From positions 1,240,001 to 1,304,000 of the forward strand of contig NZ_CP064653.1 in assembly GCF_015711015.1 (NCBI RefSeq): a DNA stretch of 64,000 nt, given 5' to 3'. A program made the translations under genes and the position numbers. Positions 25,965 to 34,353 of this stretch are shown piece after piece (the stretch's first letter is position 1; each line of letters opens with the position of its first letter). The notes below the pieces were generated by a model. It was not told the origin of the DNA, made no database searches, and saw nothing but the letters and a program-made list of their open reading frames with translations. This stretch comes from Methylomonas sp. LL1 (GTDB taxonomy: Bacteria; Pseudomonadota; Gammaproteobacteria; Methylococcales; Methylomonadaceae).

Positions 25965-26087
25965 TTAGTCGTGAGGAAATTGATTGAAGCAATTAAAGAG
26001 ATAAGGGTTTGAGAGCAGTTTTATGCGAAAAAAAACTTTACGCCCCTTATCCCAATAATTGTTTCTTAATGCCGCCGATTTAAAAAA

Positions 26088-26393
26088 TCAATCGACAATT
26101 TTGAACTTCTCCCTGGATGCATCGACCATGTCGCGCAGTTCTTTGCCAGGTTTAAAATGCGGTACGTGTTTTTCGGTCAGAGAAACTGACTCGCCGGTTT
26201 TGGGGTTTCTGCCGAGACGGGCGGAACGGTGATGCAAGGAAAAACTACCAAATCCGCGGATTTCGATTCGATCTCCGCTTGCCAGCGTGTCGCTCAAGTG
26301 ATCGACAACACATCTAACTGCCAACTCAACATCTTTAAGCGGGAGATGTGGCTGTTTGCGTGCCAACACCTCGATCAATTCTGATTTTGTCAC
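26088..26393 (-). CDS. ihfB: Integration host factor beta subunit
   Basis: 101 residues. A DNA-bending protein that pairs with IhfA and acts in recombination, replication and promoter architecture. It starts [17 protein letters not shown]. The DNA-contacting arm has [15 protein letters not shown] with the intercalating Pro. The tail [12 protein letters not shown] is also typical. Its position directly after rpsA matches other gammaproteobacteria. A long hairpin lies in the 60-bp gap between rpsA and this gene. Confidence 0.96.
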   Translation of the reverse strand: MTKSELIEVLARKQPHLPLKDVELAVRCVVDHLSDTLASGDRIEIRGFGSFSLHHRSARLGRNPKTGESVSLTEKHVPHFKPGKELRDMVDASREKFKIVD

Positions 26394-26415
26394 ATCAAAC
26401 CCTGAGTAATCGAAG

Positions 26416-26445
26416 AAGGGTGATGTGATAGTTCACATCACCCTT
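26416..26445 (-). other. 13-bp perfect hairpin between rpsA and ihfB
   Basis: AAGGGTGATGTGA-TAGT-TCACATCACCCTT is a perfect 13-bp stem with a 4-nt loop. No T-run follows on the minus strand (CTTCG), so it is more likely an mRNA-stability, processing or leaky-termination element that sets ihfB expression relative to rpsA. Confidence 0.6.
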
Positions 26446-26453
26446 GGACTGAT

Positions 26454-28115
26454 TTATTTGTCCATTTGTTTAAAGATGTCGCCCAATGTCGCTGTACCGG
26501 CATTTTGTGACGAGTAATCTTTAATGGCGTTTGACTCTTCCTCAACGTCCTTGGCTTTGATCGACAAGGAAATGGATTTGGTTTTTTTGTCGACGCCGAC
26601 AAATTTAGCTTCGATTTCGTCGCCTTCTTTCAACAGCGTGCGTGCATCTTCCACGCGGTCACGTTGAATTTCGGAAGCGCGCAGATAACCTTCAACGTTG
26701 TCGGCCAAGGTGATTACCGCACCTTTAGCGTCAACTTCCTTGACGGTACCTTTTACCATTGCGCCTTTTTCATGCAGGGCAATGAAGTTTTGGAATGGAT
26801 CTTGTTCCAGCTGTTTGATACCCAGCGAAATACGCTCGCGCTCGGGATCAACCGCCAAAATCACGGTTTCGACTTCATCGCCTTTTTTGTAGTTACGAAT
26901 GGCTTCTTCGTCGTTTTCGTTCCAGGAGATGTCGGACATGTGAACCAGACCATCAATACCACCGTCCAGACCGATGAAGATACCGAAATCGGTGATGGAT
27001 TTGATTTTGCCGGAGATTTTGTCGCCTTTGTTGTGGGTTGCCGCGAATTCATCCCATGGGTTGGAACGGCATTGTTTCATGCCCAGTGAAATACGGCGGC
27101 GTTCTTCGTCGATTTCCAGAACCATGACTTCGACTTCGTCACCCAGTTGTACCACTTTGGATGGGTTGACGTTTTTGTTGGTCCAGTCCATTTCGGAAAC
27201 GTGAACCAAACCTTCGACGCCTTCTTCGATTTCTACGAAGCAACCGTAATCGGTGAGGTTGTTGACCTTACCGAATACACGGGTACCGGCTGGGTAACGG
27301 CGAGCAATGTTTTGCCATGGATCTTCTTCCATTTGTTTCATGCCCAACGAAACGCGGGTTTTGTCTTTGTCGAATTTCAAGACTTTGACATTGACTTCTT
27401 GGCCGATTTCCACGCACTCGGACGGATGACGCACGCGGCGCCATGCCATGTCGGTGATGTGCAGCAGACCGTCTACGCCACCCAGGTCGATAAACGCACC
27501 GTAGTCGGTCAGGTTTTTGACGATACCGGTCACGATAGCGCCTTCCTGCAGGGTTTTAACCAACTCTTCGCGTTCCGCGCTATATTCGCTTTCGACCACG
27601 GCACGACGCGACAATACGACGTTGTTACGTTTTTGGTCGATTTTGATGACCTTGAATTCCAGGTCGCGGTTTTCCAGGAAGGTAGTGTCGCGAATAGGAC
27701 GGACATCGACCAATGAACCCGGCAAGAACGCGCGCAACGCGCCGACCGCAACGGTGAAACCGCCGCGGACTTTGCCGTTGATGCGGCCAACCACGGTTTC
27801 TTGGGTTTCAAAGGCTTTTTCCAGCTCGGCCCAGGCTTTGCTTTTCTTAGCTTTATCGCGGGAAAGCAGAGTTGAACCCAAGCCGTCTTCGAACATGTCG
27901 AGAGCCACTTCGATTTCGTCACCGACATTGACTTCCAGATCGCCATCTGCGTTTAAGAATTGCCATTTCGGAATCACGCCTTCCGATTTGGCTTGGGTAC
28001 TGACGATCACGAATTCGTTTTCGATATCGATCACGGTACCCATTAACATGGCGCCAGGACGCATTTCAGTCTTGGCAAAACTCTCTTCTAATAACTGTGC
28101 AAAGCTTTCGCTCAT
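26454..28115 (-). CDS. rpsA: 30S ribosomal protein S1
   Basis: 553 residues, the length of the six-domain S1. The domains are repeated OB folds, each with segments such as [23 protein letters not shown], of which repeats 3-6 are the most regular. S1 helps the 30S subunit bind structured or weakly led mRNAs. It is preceded by a terminator and its own leader, so it is probably transcribed from its own promoter as well as by read-through. CTTGTT/AACAAG (28133-28152) forms a small hairpin 20 nt before the start, a plausible site for S1 autoregulation. Confidence 0.97.
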   Translation of the reverse strand: MSESFAQLLEESFAKTEMRPGAMLMGTVIDIENEFVIVSTQAKSEGVIPKWQFLNADGDLEVNVGDEIEVALDMFEDGLGSTLLSRDKAKKSKAWAELEKAFETQETVVGRINGKVRGGFTVAVGALRAFLPGSLVDVRPIRDTTFLENRDLEFKVIKIDQKRNNVVLSRRAVVESEYSAEREELVKTLQEGAIVTGIVKNLTDYGAFIDLGGVDGLLHITDMAWRRVRHPSECVEIGQEVNVKVLKFDKDKTRVSLGMKQMEEDPWQNIARRYPAGTRVFGKVNNLTDYGCFVEIEEGVEGLVHVSEMDWTNKNVNPSKVVQLGDEVEVMVLEIDEERRRISLGMKQCRSNPWDEFAATHNKGDKISGKIKSITDFGIFIGLDGGIDGLVHMSDISWNENDEEAIRNYKKGDEVETVILAVDPERERISLGIKQLEQDPFQNFIALHEKGAMVKGTVKEVDAKGAVITLADNVEGYLRASEIQRDRVEDARTLLKEGDEIEAKFVGVDKKTKSISLSIKAKDVEEESNAIKDYSSQNAGTATLGDIFKQMDK

Positions 28116-28171
28116 TTCTCTACTTTCCCAAACTTGTTAGAACACAAACAAGCTTTCTCTTATCAATAAAA

Positions 28172-28196
28172 TTAAAAAAAACCGCCTGTCGGCAGT
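28172..28196 (-). terminator. Intrinsic terminator between cmk and rpsA
   Basis: On the minus strand ACTGCC-GACA-GGCGGT (6-bp stem with one G-T pair, tetraloop) is followed by eight T. It would end or attenuate transcripts of the gyrA-to-cmk operon just after cmk and separate them from rpsA. Confidence 0.7.
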
Positions 28197-28209
28197 CGCC
28201 AATAAAGCC

Positions 28210-28866
28210 CTAACGGACTAAATTTATTACCGCGTCTATCACCTGCTGGATGCTTAAACTGGAGGAATCGATAGTGGTTGCGCCTTCCGGCACGGTCAGA
28301 GGAGCGGTTGCTCGCTCACTATCGCGACGATCACGTTCTTCTATTTCCCTGGTAATCTGTGAAAGGTTAGCATCGATTCCTTTTTCAATCAACTGCTTAT
28401 AACGCCGATTCGCCCTTTCCTCGGCGCTAGCGGTCAAATAGACCTTAAATTCGGCTTCCGGGAAAACCACGCTGCCCATATCCCGGCCATCGGCGACCAG
28501 GCCCGGAGCTTGCCGGAAATCCTTTTGTTTTTGCAGCAAAACCGCTCTGACTTCGGGATAAGCGGCCACGATGGAAGCGGCGTTGCCGGTGGTTTCGCTG
28601 GCCAGTTGCGAGGTAATATCGACCCCATTCAATCTAACGAGCAAGCTTTCACCACATTCAAATGCCAACCGCATCGCTTCGGCTACCCTCACAATGGCGG
28701 GCACGTCATCCAGTGCGATACCGGCTTGCAACACGGCGATAGCCAGTGAGCGGTAAATCGAGCCACTATCCAGATAATTCCAACCTAAAAGTTTCGCGAC
28801 GGCGCGACTGACCGTGCCTTTGCCGGCGCCACTGGGGCCGTCGATAGTGATAACGGGTATATTCAT
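28210..28866 (-). CDS. cmk: Cytidylate kinase
   Basis: About 218 residues from MNIPVITIDG. It phosphorylates CMP and dCMP. The P-loop is GPSGAGKGT, with LDSGSIYR and DGRDMGSVVFP further on, and RANRRYKQL carries the lid Arg residues. An ATG one codon upstream is equally possible and overlaps the aroA stop (TAATG). The frame is open 27 codons further, but that extension lies inside aroA and does not match the family. It is the last gene of the aromatic/serine block before the terminator. Confidence 0.95.
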   Translation of the reverse strand: MNIPVITIDGPSGAGKGTVSRAVAKLLGWNYLDSGSIYRSLAIAVLQAGIALDDVPAIVRVAEAMRLAFECGESLLVRLNGVDITSQLASETTGNAASIVAAYPEVRAVLLQKQKDFRQAPGLVADGRDMGSVVFPEAEFKVYLTASAEERANRRYKQLIEKGIDANLSQITREIEERDRRDSERATAPLTVPEGATTIDSSSLSIQQVIDAVINLVR

Positions 28867-28868
28867 CA

Positions 28869-30185
28869 TTACAGCGTGGTCAAATTCAAACCCAATTGCG
28901 TCGCAAGTTGTCTGAACTCCGGAAATGAAGTATTGACGTTGGCGCAATCCTTGATGGTAATCGAACCAGAGGAACGCAAACCGGCGATTGAAAATGACAT
29001 CGCGATGCGGTGGTCGCCGTGGGAATCCACTTCGCCGCCGCCGATGTTGCCTCCGCCCCGCACTATCATGCCGTCCTTGGTCGGTTGCGCATCGATACCC
29101 AGAATTTGCAGACCATCGGCCATCACCTGAATCCGGTCGGACTCTTTCACCCGTAATTCCTCGGCGCCGGTCAACACGGTTTGGCCTTCGGCGCAGGCCG
29201 CAGCAACAAATAATACCGGGAATTCGTCTATGGCCAGCGGCACCAAATGCTCGGGAATGTTGATACCTTTCAATGCCGCCGAACGTACGCGCAGATCAGC
29301 CACCGGTTCTCCACCAACTTCGCGCGGGTTCAATACTTCGATATTGGCGCCCATCAAGCGCAAAATGTCGATCACGCCGGTACGGGTCGGATTGATGCCG
29401 ACATGTTTCAAGGTCACATCGGAATCCGGTGCAATGCTGGCGCCAACCAGGAAAAATGCCGCAGAGGAAATATCGCTGGGCACATCGATTTCAGTCGCCG
29501 TCAGTTTACCCTGATTATTGATTTTAGCGGTGCTGCCCTCGCGGACAACTGGGTAGCCAAAACCGTTCAACATGCGCTCGGTATGGTCGCGGGTCGGTGC
29601 CGGTTCGGTAACGCTGGTTTCGCCTTCGGCATACATGCCCGCCAGCAACAGACAGGACTTGACCTGGGCGCTGGCAATCGGCATATCGTAATGCATGCCT
29701 TGCAGCTTACCGGCCTGGCCTTTGATGTGTAACGGCGCGGTGCCGTTTTCCTGGGTTTCGATTACCGCACCCATTTGCGCCAATGGCGCTGTCACCCGTT
29801 TCATCGGCCGAGATTCCAGCGACTTGTCGCCAGTCAGCGTGCAATCGAATGGCTGTCCAGCCAGCAAGCCGCTCAACAAACGCATCGATGTACCAGAGTT
29901 ACCCAAATACAAGGGCTTTACCGGCGCTTTCAAACCGTGCTTGCCGACACCGTGTATGGTGACTTCGCCGTTGACCGGACCTTCGATTTCAACGCCCATG
30001 GCACGAAAAGCTTCCAAAGTCGACATGGCGTCTTCGGCATTCAAAAAGCCGCGCACATGAGTGACCCCCTCGGCAATTGAACCCAACATAATGGAACGAT
30101 GCGACATCGATTTATCGCCGGGCACGCGGATTTCACCGCGCAAACTGCCGCCGGCTTGAACTTGAAATGTAATGGATTGAGACAT
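28869..30185 (-). CDS. aroA: 3-phosphoshikimate 1-carboxyvinyltransferase (EPSP synthase)
   Basis: 438 residues. It joins PEP and shikimate 3-phosphate in the shikimate pathway. The N-terminal GDKSMSHR, the central LGNSGTSMRLLSG and TGDKSLESRPM, and ELRVKESDR near the C terminus are the substrate-binding motifs. LGNSGTSMR carries Ala/Gly variants seen in many bacterial forms. It lies 11 bp downstream of tyrA, as a separate gene. In Pseudomonas these two are fused into one protein. It overlaps the cmk start. Confidence 0.97.
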   Translation of the reverse strand: MSQSITFQVQAGGSLRGEIRVPGDKSMSHRSIMLGSIAEGVTHVRGFLNAEDAMSTLEAFRAMGVEIEGPVNGEVTIHGVGKHGLKAPVKPLYLGNSGTSMRLLSGLLAGQPFDCTLTGDKSLESRPMKRVTAPLAQMGAVIETQENGTAPLHIKGQAGKLQGMHYDMPIASAQVKSCLLLAGMYAEGETSVTEPAPTRDHTERMLNGFGYPVVREGSTAKINNQGKLTATEIDVPSDISSAAFFLVGASIAPDSDVTLKHVGINPTRTGVIDILRLMGANIEVLNPREVGGEPVADLRVRSAALKGINIPEHLVPLAIDEFPVLFVAAACAEGQTVLTGAEELRVKESDRIQVMADGLQILGIDAQPTKDGMIVRGGGNIGGGEVDSHGDHRIAMSFSIAGLRSSGSITIKDCANVNTSFPEFRQLATQLGLNLTTL

Positions 30186-30196
30186 AGTGTTTTAAT

Positions 30197-31072
30197 TTAA
30201 TCGTCTAAAGTATCGAGAAAGCGTTGCCGGGCATTTCTGGCATAAGTAAAGGTATCGAACAATTGCCGGGACTGATTATCGGCCAACAATTGCTCAATGT
30301 GACTCAACTCGGTTTTGAATTGTTGAATCAACGGAATGATTTCCTGCTTGTTGGCCAGACAAATATCCAGCCACATGGTCGGATCGCTGGAGGCAATGCG
30401 GCTGAAATCCTTGAAGCCGCCGGCGGCATATTTGAAAATCTCGCGCTGCTCGTCCTTTCGCCCAAGCAAACCAACCAGCGCGAAGGCCAGAATATGCGGC
30501 AAATGACTGGTAGCCGCCAATACGGTATCGTGGTGTTCCACACTCATCACCGATACGCTGGAGCCAATGCGTTGCCAGAAAACGGTCAACTTATCCAACA
30601 GTTGAGGGTCGGTATCCTCCAACGGGGTAATGATCAAACGGCGGTTTTTGAATAACTCGGCATGCGAAGCATCGACCCCGCTACGCTCGGCACCGGCTAT
30701 CGGATGGGCCGGCACGAAATTGACCGGCACATGGCCGAACACTGCAGTTGCCGCCGCGACCACGCTGCCCTTGGTGCTGCCGGCATCGCTGTACAAGGCC
30801 TGTTCATTCCAGTACGGCTTGATCAATTCAAAAATGCCTTGCATGCTGCCGACCGGCGTGGCGATTATCACCAAATCGGCATTTTCCAGCGCCAAGCCGA
30901 TGTCGGTATAAAACTGGTCAATCACGCCCAGTTCCTTAGCCAACTTCAGGTTGGGCAGATTTTTTTCCCGGCCAAAAGCCACGATCTCTTGACACAAACC
31001 TTGCGCGCGCGCGGCACGGGCAATCGAACCGCCGATCAAGCCGGTGCCGATTACACATAAGCGTTTAAACAC
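30197..31072 (-). CDS. tyrA: Prephenate (or arogenate) dehydrogenase
   Basis: About 291 residues from a GTG start that overlaps the hisC stop by 8 bp. A slightly longer frame exists but does not match the family. It makes the tyrosine precursor. The NAD-binding GTGLIGGSIARA is at the very N terminus. SDAGSTKGSV, HPIAGAERSG (catalytic His) and DFSRIASSDPTMW are family motifs. No chorismate mutase or ACT domain is attached. Confidence 0.94.
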   Translation of the reverse strand: MFKRLCVIGTGLIGGSIARAARAQGLCQEIVAFGREKNLPNLKLAKELGVIDQFYTDIGLALENADLVIIATPVGSMQGIFELIKPYWNEQALYSDAGSTKGSVVAAATAVFGHVPVNFVPAHPIAGAERSGVDASHAELFKNRRLIITPLEDTDPQLLDKLTVFWQRIGSSVSVMSVEHHDTVLAATSHLPHILAFALVGLLGRKDEQREIFKYAAGGFKDFSRIASSDPTMWLDICLANKQEIIPLIQQFKTELSHIEQLLADNQSRQLFDTFTYARNARQRFLDTLDD

Positions 31073-32168
31073 CGCGCAACACCTCGGCCAAGGCAGCAAT
31101 GAAAACCCGGTTTTCCCGCTCCGTACCTATGCTGATGCGCAGATGATTCGGCATTTCGTAATTGGCGATGGGACGTACGATCACACCTTTTTGCAACAAG
31201 GCTTGATAAATCGGCAAGGCATTTTGTTTGACATCAACCGAAACAAAATTGCCGGACGATGGAATCCATTCAAGTTCCAACTCTTGGAACGCCGACGTTA
31301 GTTGGGCCATGCCGGCATTATTGACGGCAAGGGTTTGCGCCAAATATTCCGCATCGTCCAACGCCGCTTCCGCGGCGGCCAAGGCCAGCATATTGCTGTT
31401 GAAGGGCTGCCTGACTCGGTTGAGTAAATCCGCCACGTCGACGGATGAAATGCCATAACCGATGCGTAAGCCAGCCAATCCGTAAGCCTTGGAAAAAGTC
31501 CGAGCTATAATCAAATTGGGATAGCGCAACGGCCATTGCAAGGATTCGGTTCTGACCTTGGGATCGACAAATTCATAATAAGCTTCGTCCAACACGCACA
31601 ACACATGGGCCGGCAAAGCCGCAATGAAACCTTCCAGCTCGGCTTGAGGCAACAAGGTACCGGTCGGGTTGTTGGGATTGGCGATAAATACCAGGCGGGT
31701 TTTATCGGTAATGCTGGCCCGCATGGCGTCCAAATCATGGCCATAGTTGCTGGCCGGCACCACCCTGGCTTGGGCGCCAACCGCCTGAGTCAAGATCGGA
31801 TACAAGGCAAATGCATGCTGGGAAAATACCACTTCATGATCGGGCGTGACGAAGCTGCGGGCCACCAATTCCAAAATCTCGCTGGATCCGTTGCCCAGCG
31901 TGATTTGCTCGGGTACCACGCCTAACTTGGCGGACAGGGCCGCTTTTAACCCAAAACCACTGCCGTCGGGATAACGCGTCAACTCCGGCAAGGTAGCTTG
32001 AATCGCCGCAGCGACTTTGGAACCGGTGCCCAGTGGATTTTCGTTGGAGGCTAGCTTGACGATTTCGGTCAAACCCAGTTCGCGCTGTAATTCATCGACC
32101 GGTTTACCCGGCACATAAGGCACCAACTGCCGAACGCCAGCAACCGCGAGATTTAAAAATTTGTTCAT
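31065..32168 (-). CDS. hisC: Histidinol-phosphate/aromatic aminotransferase
   Basis: 367 residues, a PLP enzyme. The Schiff-base Lys is in RTFSKAYGLAGLRIGYG. NPNNPTGT and DEAYYEF are the other cofactor motifs, and it opens LVPYVPGKPVDELQRELG. In this operon position the enzyme commonly serves as the aromatic aminotransferase (HisHb/HisC2 type) in Phe and Tyr synthesis as well as, or instead of, histidine synthesis. No other his gene is present here, supporting the aromatic role by inference. Confidence 0.94.
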   Translation of the reverse strand: MNKFLNLAVAGVRQLVPYVPGKPVDELQRELGLTEIVKLASNENPLGTGSKVAAAIQATLPELTRYPDGSGFGLKAALSAKLGVVPEQITLGNGSSEILELVARSFVTPDHEVVFSQHAFALYPILTQAVGAQARVVPASNYGHDLDAMRASITDKTRLVFIANPNNPTGTLLPQAELEGFIAALPAHVLCVLDEAYYEFVDPKVRTESLQWPLRYPNLIIARTFSKAYGLAGLRIGYGISSVDVADLLNRVRQPFNSNMLALAAAEAALDDAEYLAQTLAVNNAGMAQLTSAFQELELEWIPSSGNFVSVDVKQNALPIYQALLQKGVIVRPIANYEMPNHLRISIGTERENRVFIAALAEVLRGV

Positions 32169-32179
32169 GTGGTAAATGC

Positions 32180-33265
32180 TTAAATAACTGCTTTGGGATA
32201 GGAACCGAGAATCTTCAGGAGCTTTACGTTGTTTTGCAGAACTTGTAAGGCCTTGGCTACATCCGAATCATCCTTGTGGCCCTCGATATCGATGAAGAAC
32301 ACATAATCCCACAGGCCTTGTCTGGAAGGGCGGGATTCGATGTGTACCATGCTGATGCCGTATTCGGCGAAAGGCCCTAAAATTCTATGCAAGGCACCGG
32401 CTTGATTACCGGTCGAAACCAGAATCGAGGTTTTATCCGCGCCGGTCGAGACCGGCTGTTGGGCACCGATGATGATGAATCGGGTGGTATTATTGGCTTC
32501 ATCCTCGATGTTTTTTTCGATGATGTTCAGATCATACAACTCGGCCGCGACCAAACCGGCTATCGCCGCCTTGCCATGATCCAGTGAGGCTAGCCGCGCC
32601 GCCTCGGAATTGCTGCTAACCGCCGTAAAAGGCACGCCTGGCAAATAGGTATTCAACCATTGCCGGCATTGGGCCAGCGATTGTTGATGGGAAAACACCT
32701 CGCTGATACCGATCAGACTATCCATCTTGCCGAGCAGATTTTGATGCACCCGAATCTCGACTTCCCCGCAGATTTGCAAGGGGCTATCGATGAAGCGATC
32801 CAGTGTATGAGCAATCACACCCTCGGTGGAATTCTCCACCGGCACCACCCCAAACTGACAATGCCCGGTCTCCACCGCCTGAAAAATCTCGTGTATGGTT
32901 GGAACCGGAATATCCTTGACTGCATGGCCAAAATGCTTGAATGTGGCTTGCTGGGTAAAGGTACCGGCGGGCCCAAGGTATGCCACTTCCAGCGGCTTTT
33001 CCAGCGCCAGGCAAGCGGACATCACTTCACGGAACAGATGCGCGGCGGCATTGTCGCTCAATGGGCCGGGGTTAAGTTCCTTGATGCGGCGCAGCACCTG
33101 AGCTTCCCGGTCCGGCCGATAGAAACTGCCGGTTTCGCCCTCGGCTTGTTTGGTTCTGGCGACTTCGATCGCGCAATTGGCGCGCTGATTGATCAGTTGC
33201 AAGATTTGCCGATCAATGTCATCGATCCGGGCACGCAATTCTGACAAAGGAATGATAGCGGTCAT
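32180..33265 (-). CDS. pheA: Chorismate mutase/prephenate dehydratase (P-protein)
   Basis: 361 residues. A chorismate-mutase helix bundle (about 5-90, LRARIDDIDRQILQLINQRA) is followed by prephenate dehydratase (about 95-275, YLGPAGTFTQQA, VPVENSTEGVI, NNTTRFIIIG). A C-terminal ACT domain has PGALH-like AGALHRILGPFAEYGI and the ESRPSR motif that binds Phe, so feedback inhibition is expected. It lies 8 bp after serC and 11 bp before hisC. Confidence 0.97.
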   Translation of the reverse strand: MTAIIPLSELRARIDDIDRQILQLINQRANCAIEVARTKQAEGETGSFYRPDREAQVLRRIKELNPGPLSDNAAAHLFREVMSACLALEKPLEVAYLGPAGTFTQQATFKHFGHAVKDIPVPTIHEIFQAVETGHCQFGVVPVENSTEGVIAHTLDRFIDSPLQICGEVEIRVHQNLLGKMDSLIGISEVFSHQQSLAQCRQWLNTYLPGVPFTAVSSNSEAARLASLDHGKAAIAGLVAAELYDLNIIEKNIEDEANNTTRFIIIGAQQPVSTGADKTSILVSTGNQAGALHRILGPFAEYGISMVHIESRPSRQGLWDYVFFIDIEGHKDDSDVAKALQVLQNNVKLLKILGSYPKAVI

Positions 33266-33273
33266 GATCGATC

Positions 33274-34353
33274 TTAGTGTGTACGCTCGAACTCGGCCAT
33301 GAAAGCGATCAGCGCATCGACTCCGGCCTCAGGCATGGCATTGTAGATACTGGCGCGCATGCCGCCGACCGAACGATGGCCGGCGAGTGTACTCAAACCA
33401 TTTTTGTCCGCCAAACTTAAAAACTCCTTGTCCAAGCCGGCGTCGGCCAATACGAACGGAATATTCATCCGCGAACGGCAATCCTTGGCAACCGGATTGC
33501 TATACAAACTAGATTGATCAATGGCCCGGTACAACTTGTCGGCTTTTTGGATATTTCGTTGTTCGATCGCCGCGACTCCGCCCTCGCCTTTAAGCCACTG
33601 CAACACCAGCCCCAGCAAATACCAGTTATAGGTAGCCGGCGTGTTCAACATCGAATCGCTTTTGGCTTGCTGCTCATAATTGAATACCGACGGCACCGAT
33701 TTCGGCGCCAAGCCGACCAAATCCTCGCGCACAATCACCACGGTCACGCCGGAAGGTCCCATGTTTTTCTGGGTGCCGGCGTAAATAATCCCGTAACGGC
33801 TGACATCGACCGGACGCGACAAAATATTGGACGACATGTCGCACACCAGCGGCAAATCGCCAGCCTCGGGCACATGGTTGAATTCGACGCCGTGTATGGT
33901 TTCGTTGGAGGTGTAATGCAGATAGGCCGCATTCGGGTCGATTTGCCATTGCTCGGCAGCAGGAATGGTCGTAAATTTAGACTCTTCCGAACTGGCGACC
34001 GTTTTAACCTCGCAATATTTGCCGGCTTCCTTAATGGCACTGGTCGACCAGGCTCCGGTATTGGCATAACAGGCGGAGGTTTTGCCGTTTAAAATGTTTT
34101 GCGGGATCATGGCGAATTGCGCGCTGGCGCCGCCTTGCAGAAACAACACCTTGTAATTGGCGGGGATCGACAGCAGCTCGATCAGATCATTTTTCATGGC
34201 TTCGGCAATCGCCATAAAATGCTTGCCGCGATGGCTCATTTCCATCACCGACATGCCGCTGTCCCGCCAATCCAGCATTTCCTGCTGGGCTTTCAATAAC
34301 ACGGCTTCCGGCAACATCGATGGGCCGGCGCTAAAATTGTATATCCTTGCCAT
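33274..34353 (-). CDS. serC: Phosphoserine aminotransferase
   Basis: About 359 residues from [16 protein letters not shown] enzyme of serine and pyridoxine synthesis. FLQGGASAQFAMIP and the Schiff-base segment YAGTQKNMGPSG (Lys) are intact. GHRSVGGMRASIYNA near the C terminus is characteristic. The ATG overlaps the gyrA stop by one base (TGATG), so translation is probably coupled to gyrA. Confidence 0.97.
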   Translation of the reverse strand: MARIYNFSAGPSMLPEAVLLKAQQEMLDWRDSGMSVMEMSHRGKHFMAIAEAMKNDLIELLSIPANYKVLFLQGGASAQFAMIPQNILNGKTSACYANTGAWSTSAIKEAGKYCEVKTVASSEESKFTTIPAAEQWQIDPNAAYLHYTSNETIHGVEFNHVPEAGDLPLVCDMSSNILSRPVDVSRYGIIYAGTQKNMGPSGVTVVIVREDLVGLAPKSVPSVFNYEQQAKSDSMLNTPATYNWYLLGLVLQWLKGEGGVAAIEQRNIQKADKLYRAIDQSSLYSNPVAKDCRSRMNIPFVLADAGLDKEFLSLADKNGLSTLAGHRSVGGMRASIYNAMPEAGVDALIAFMAEFERTH

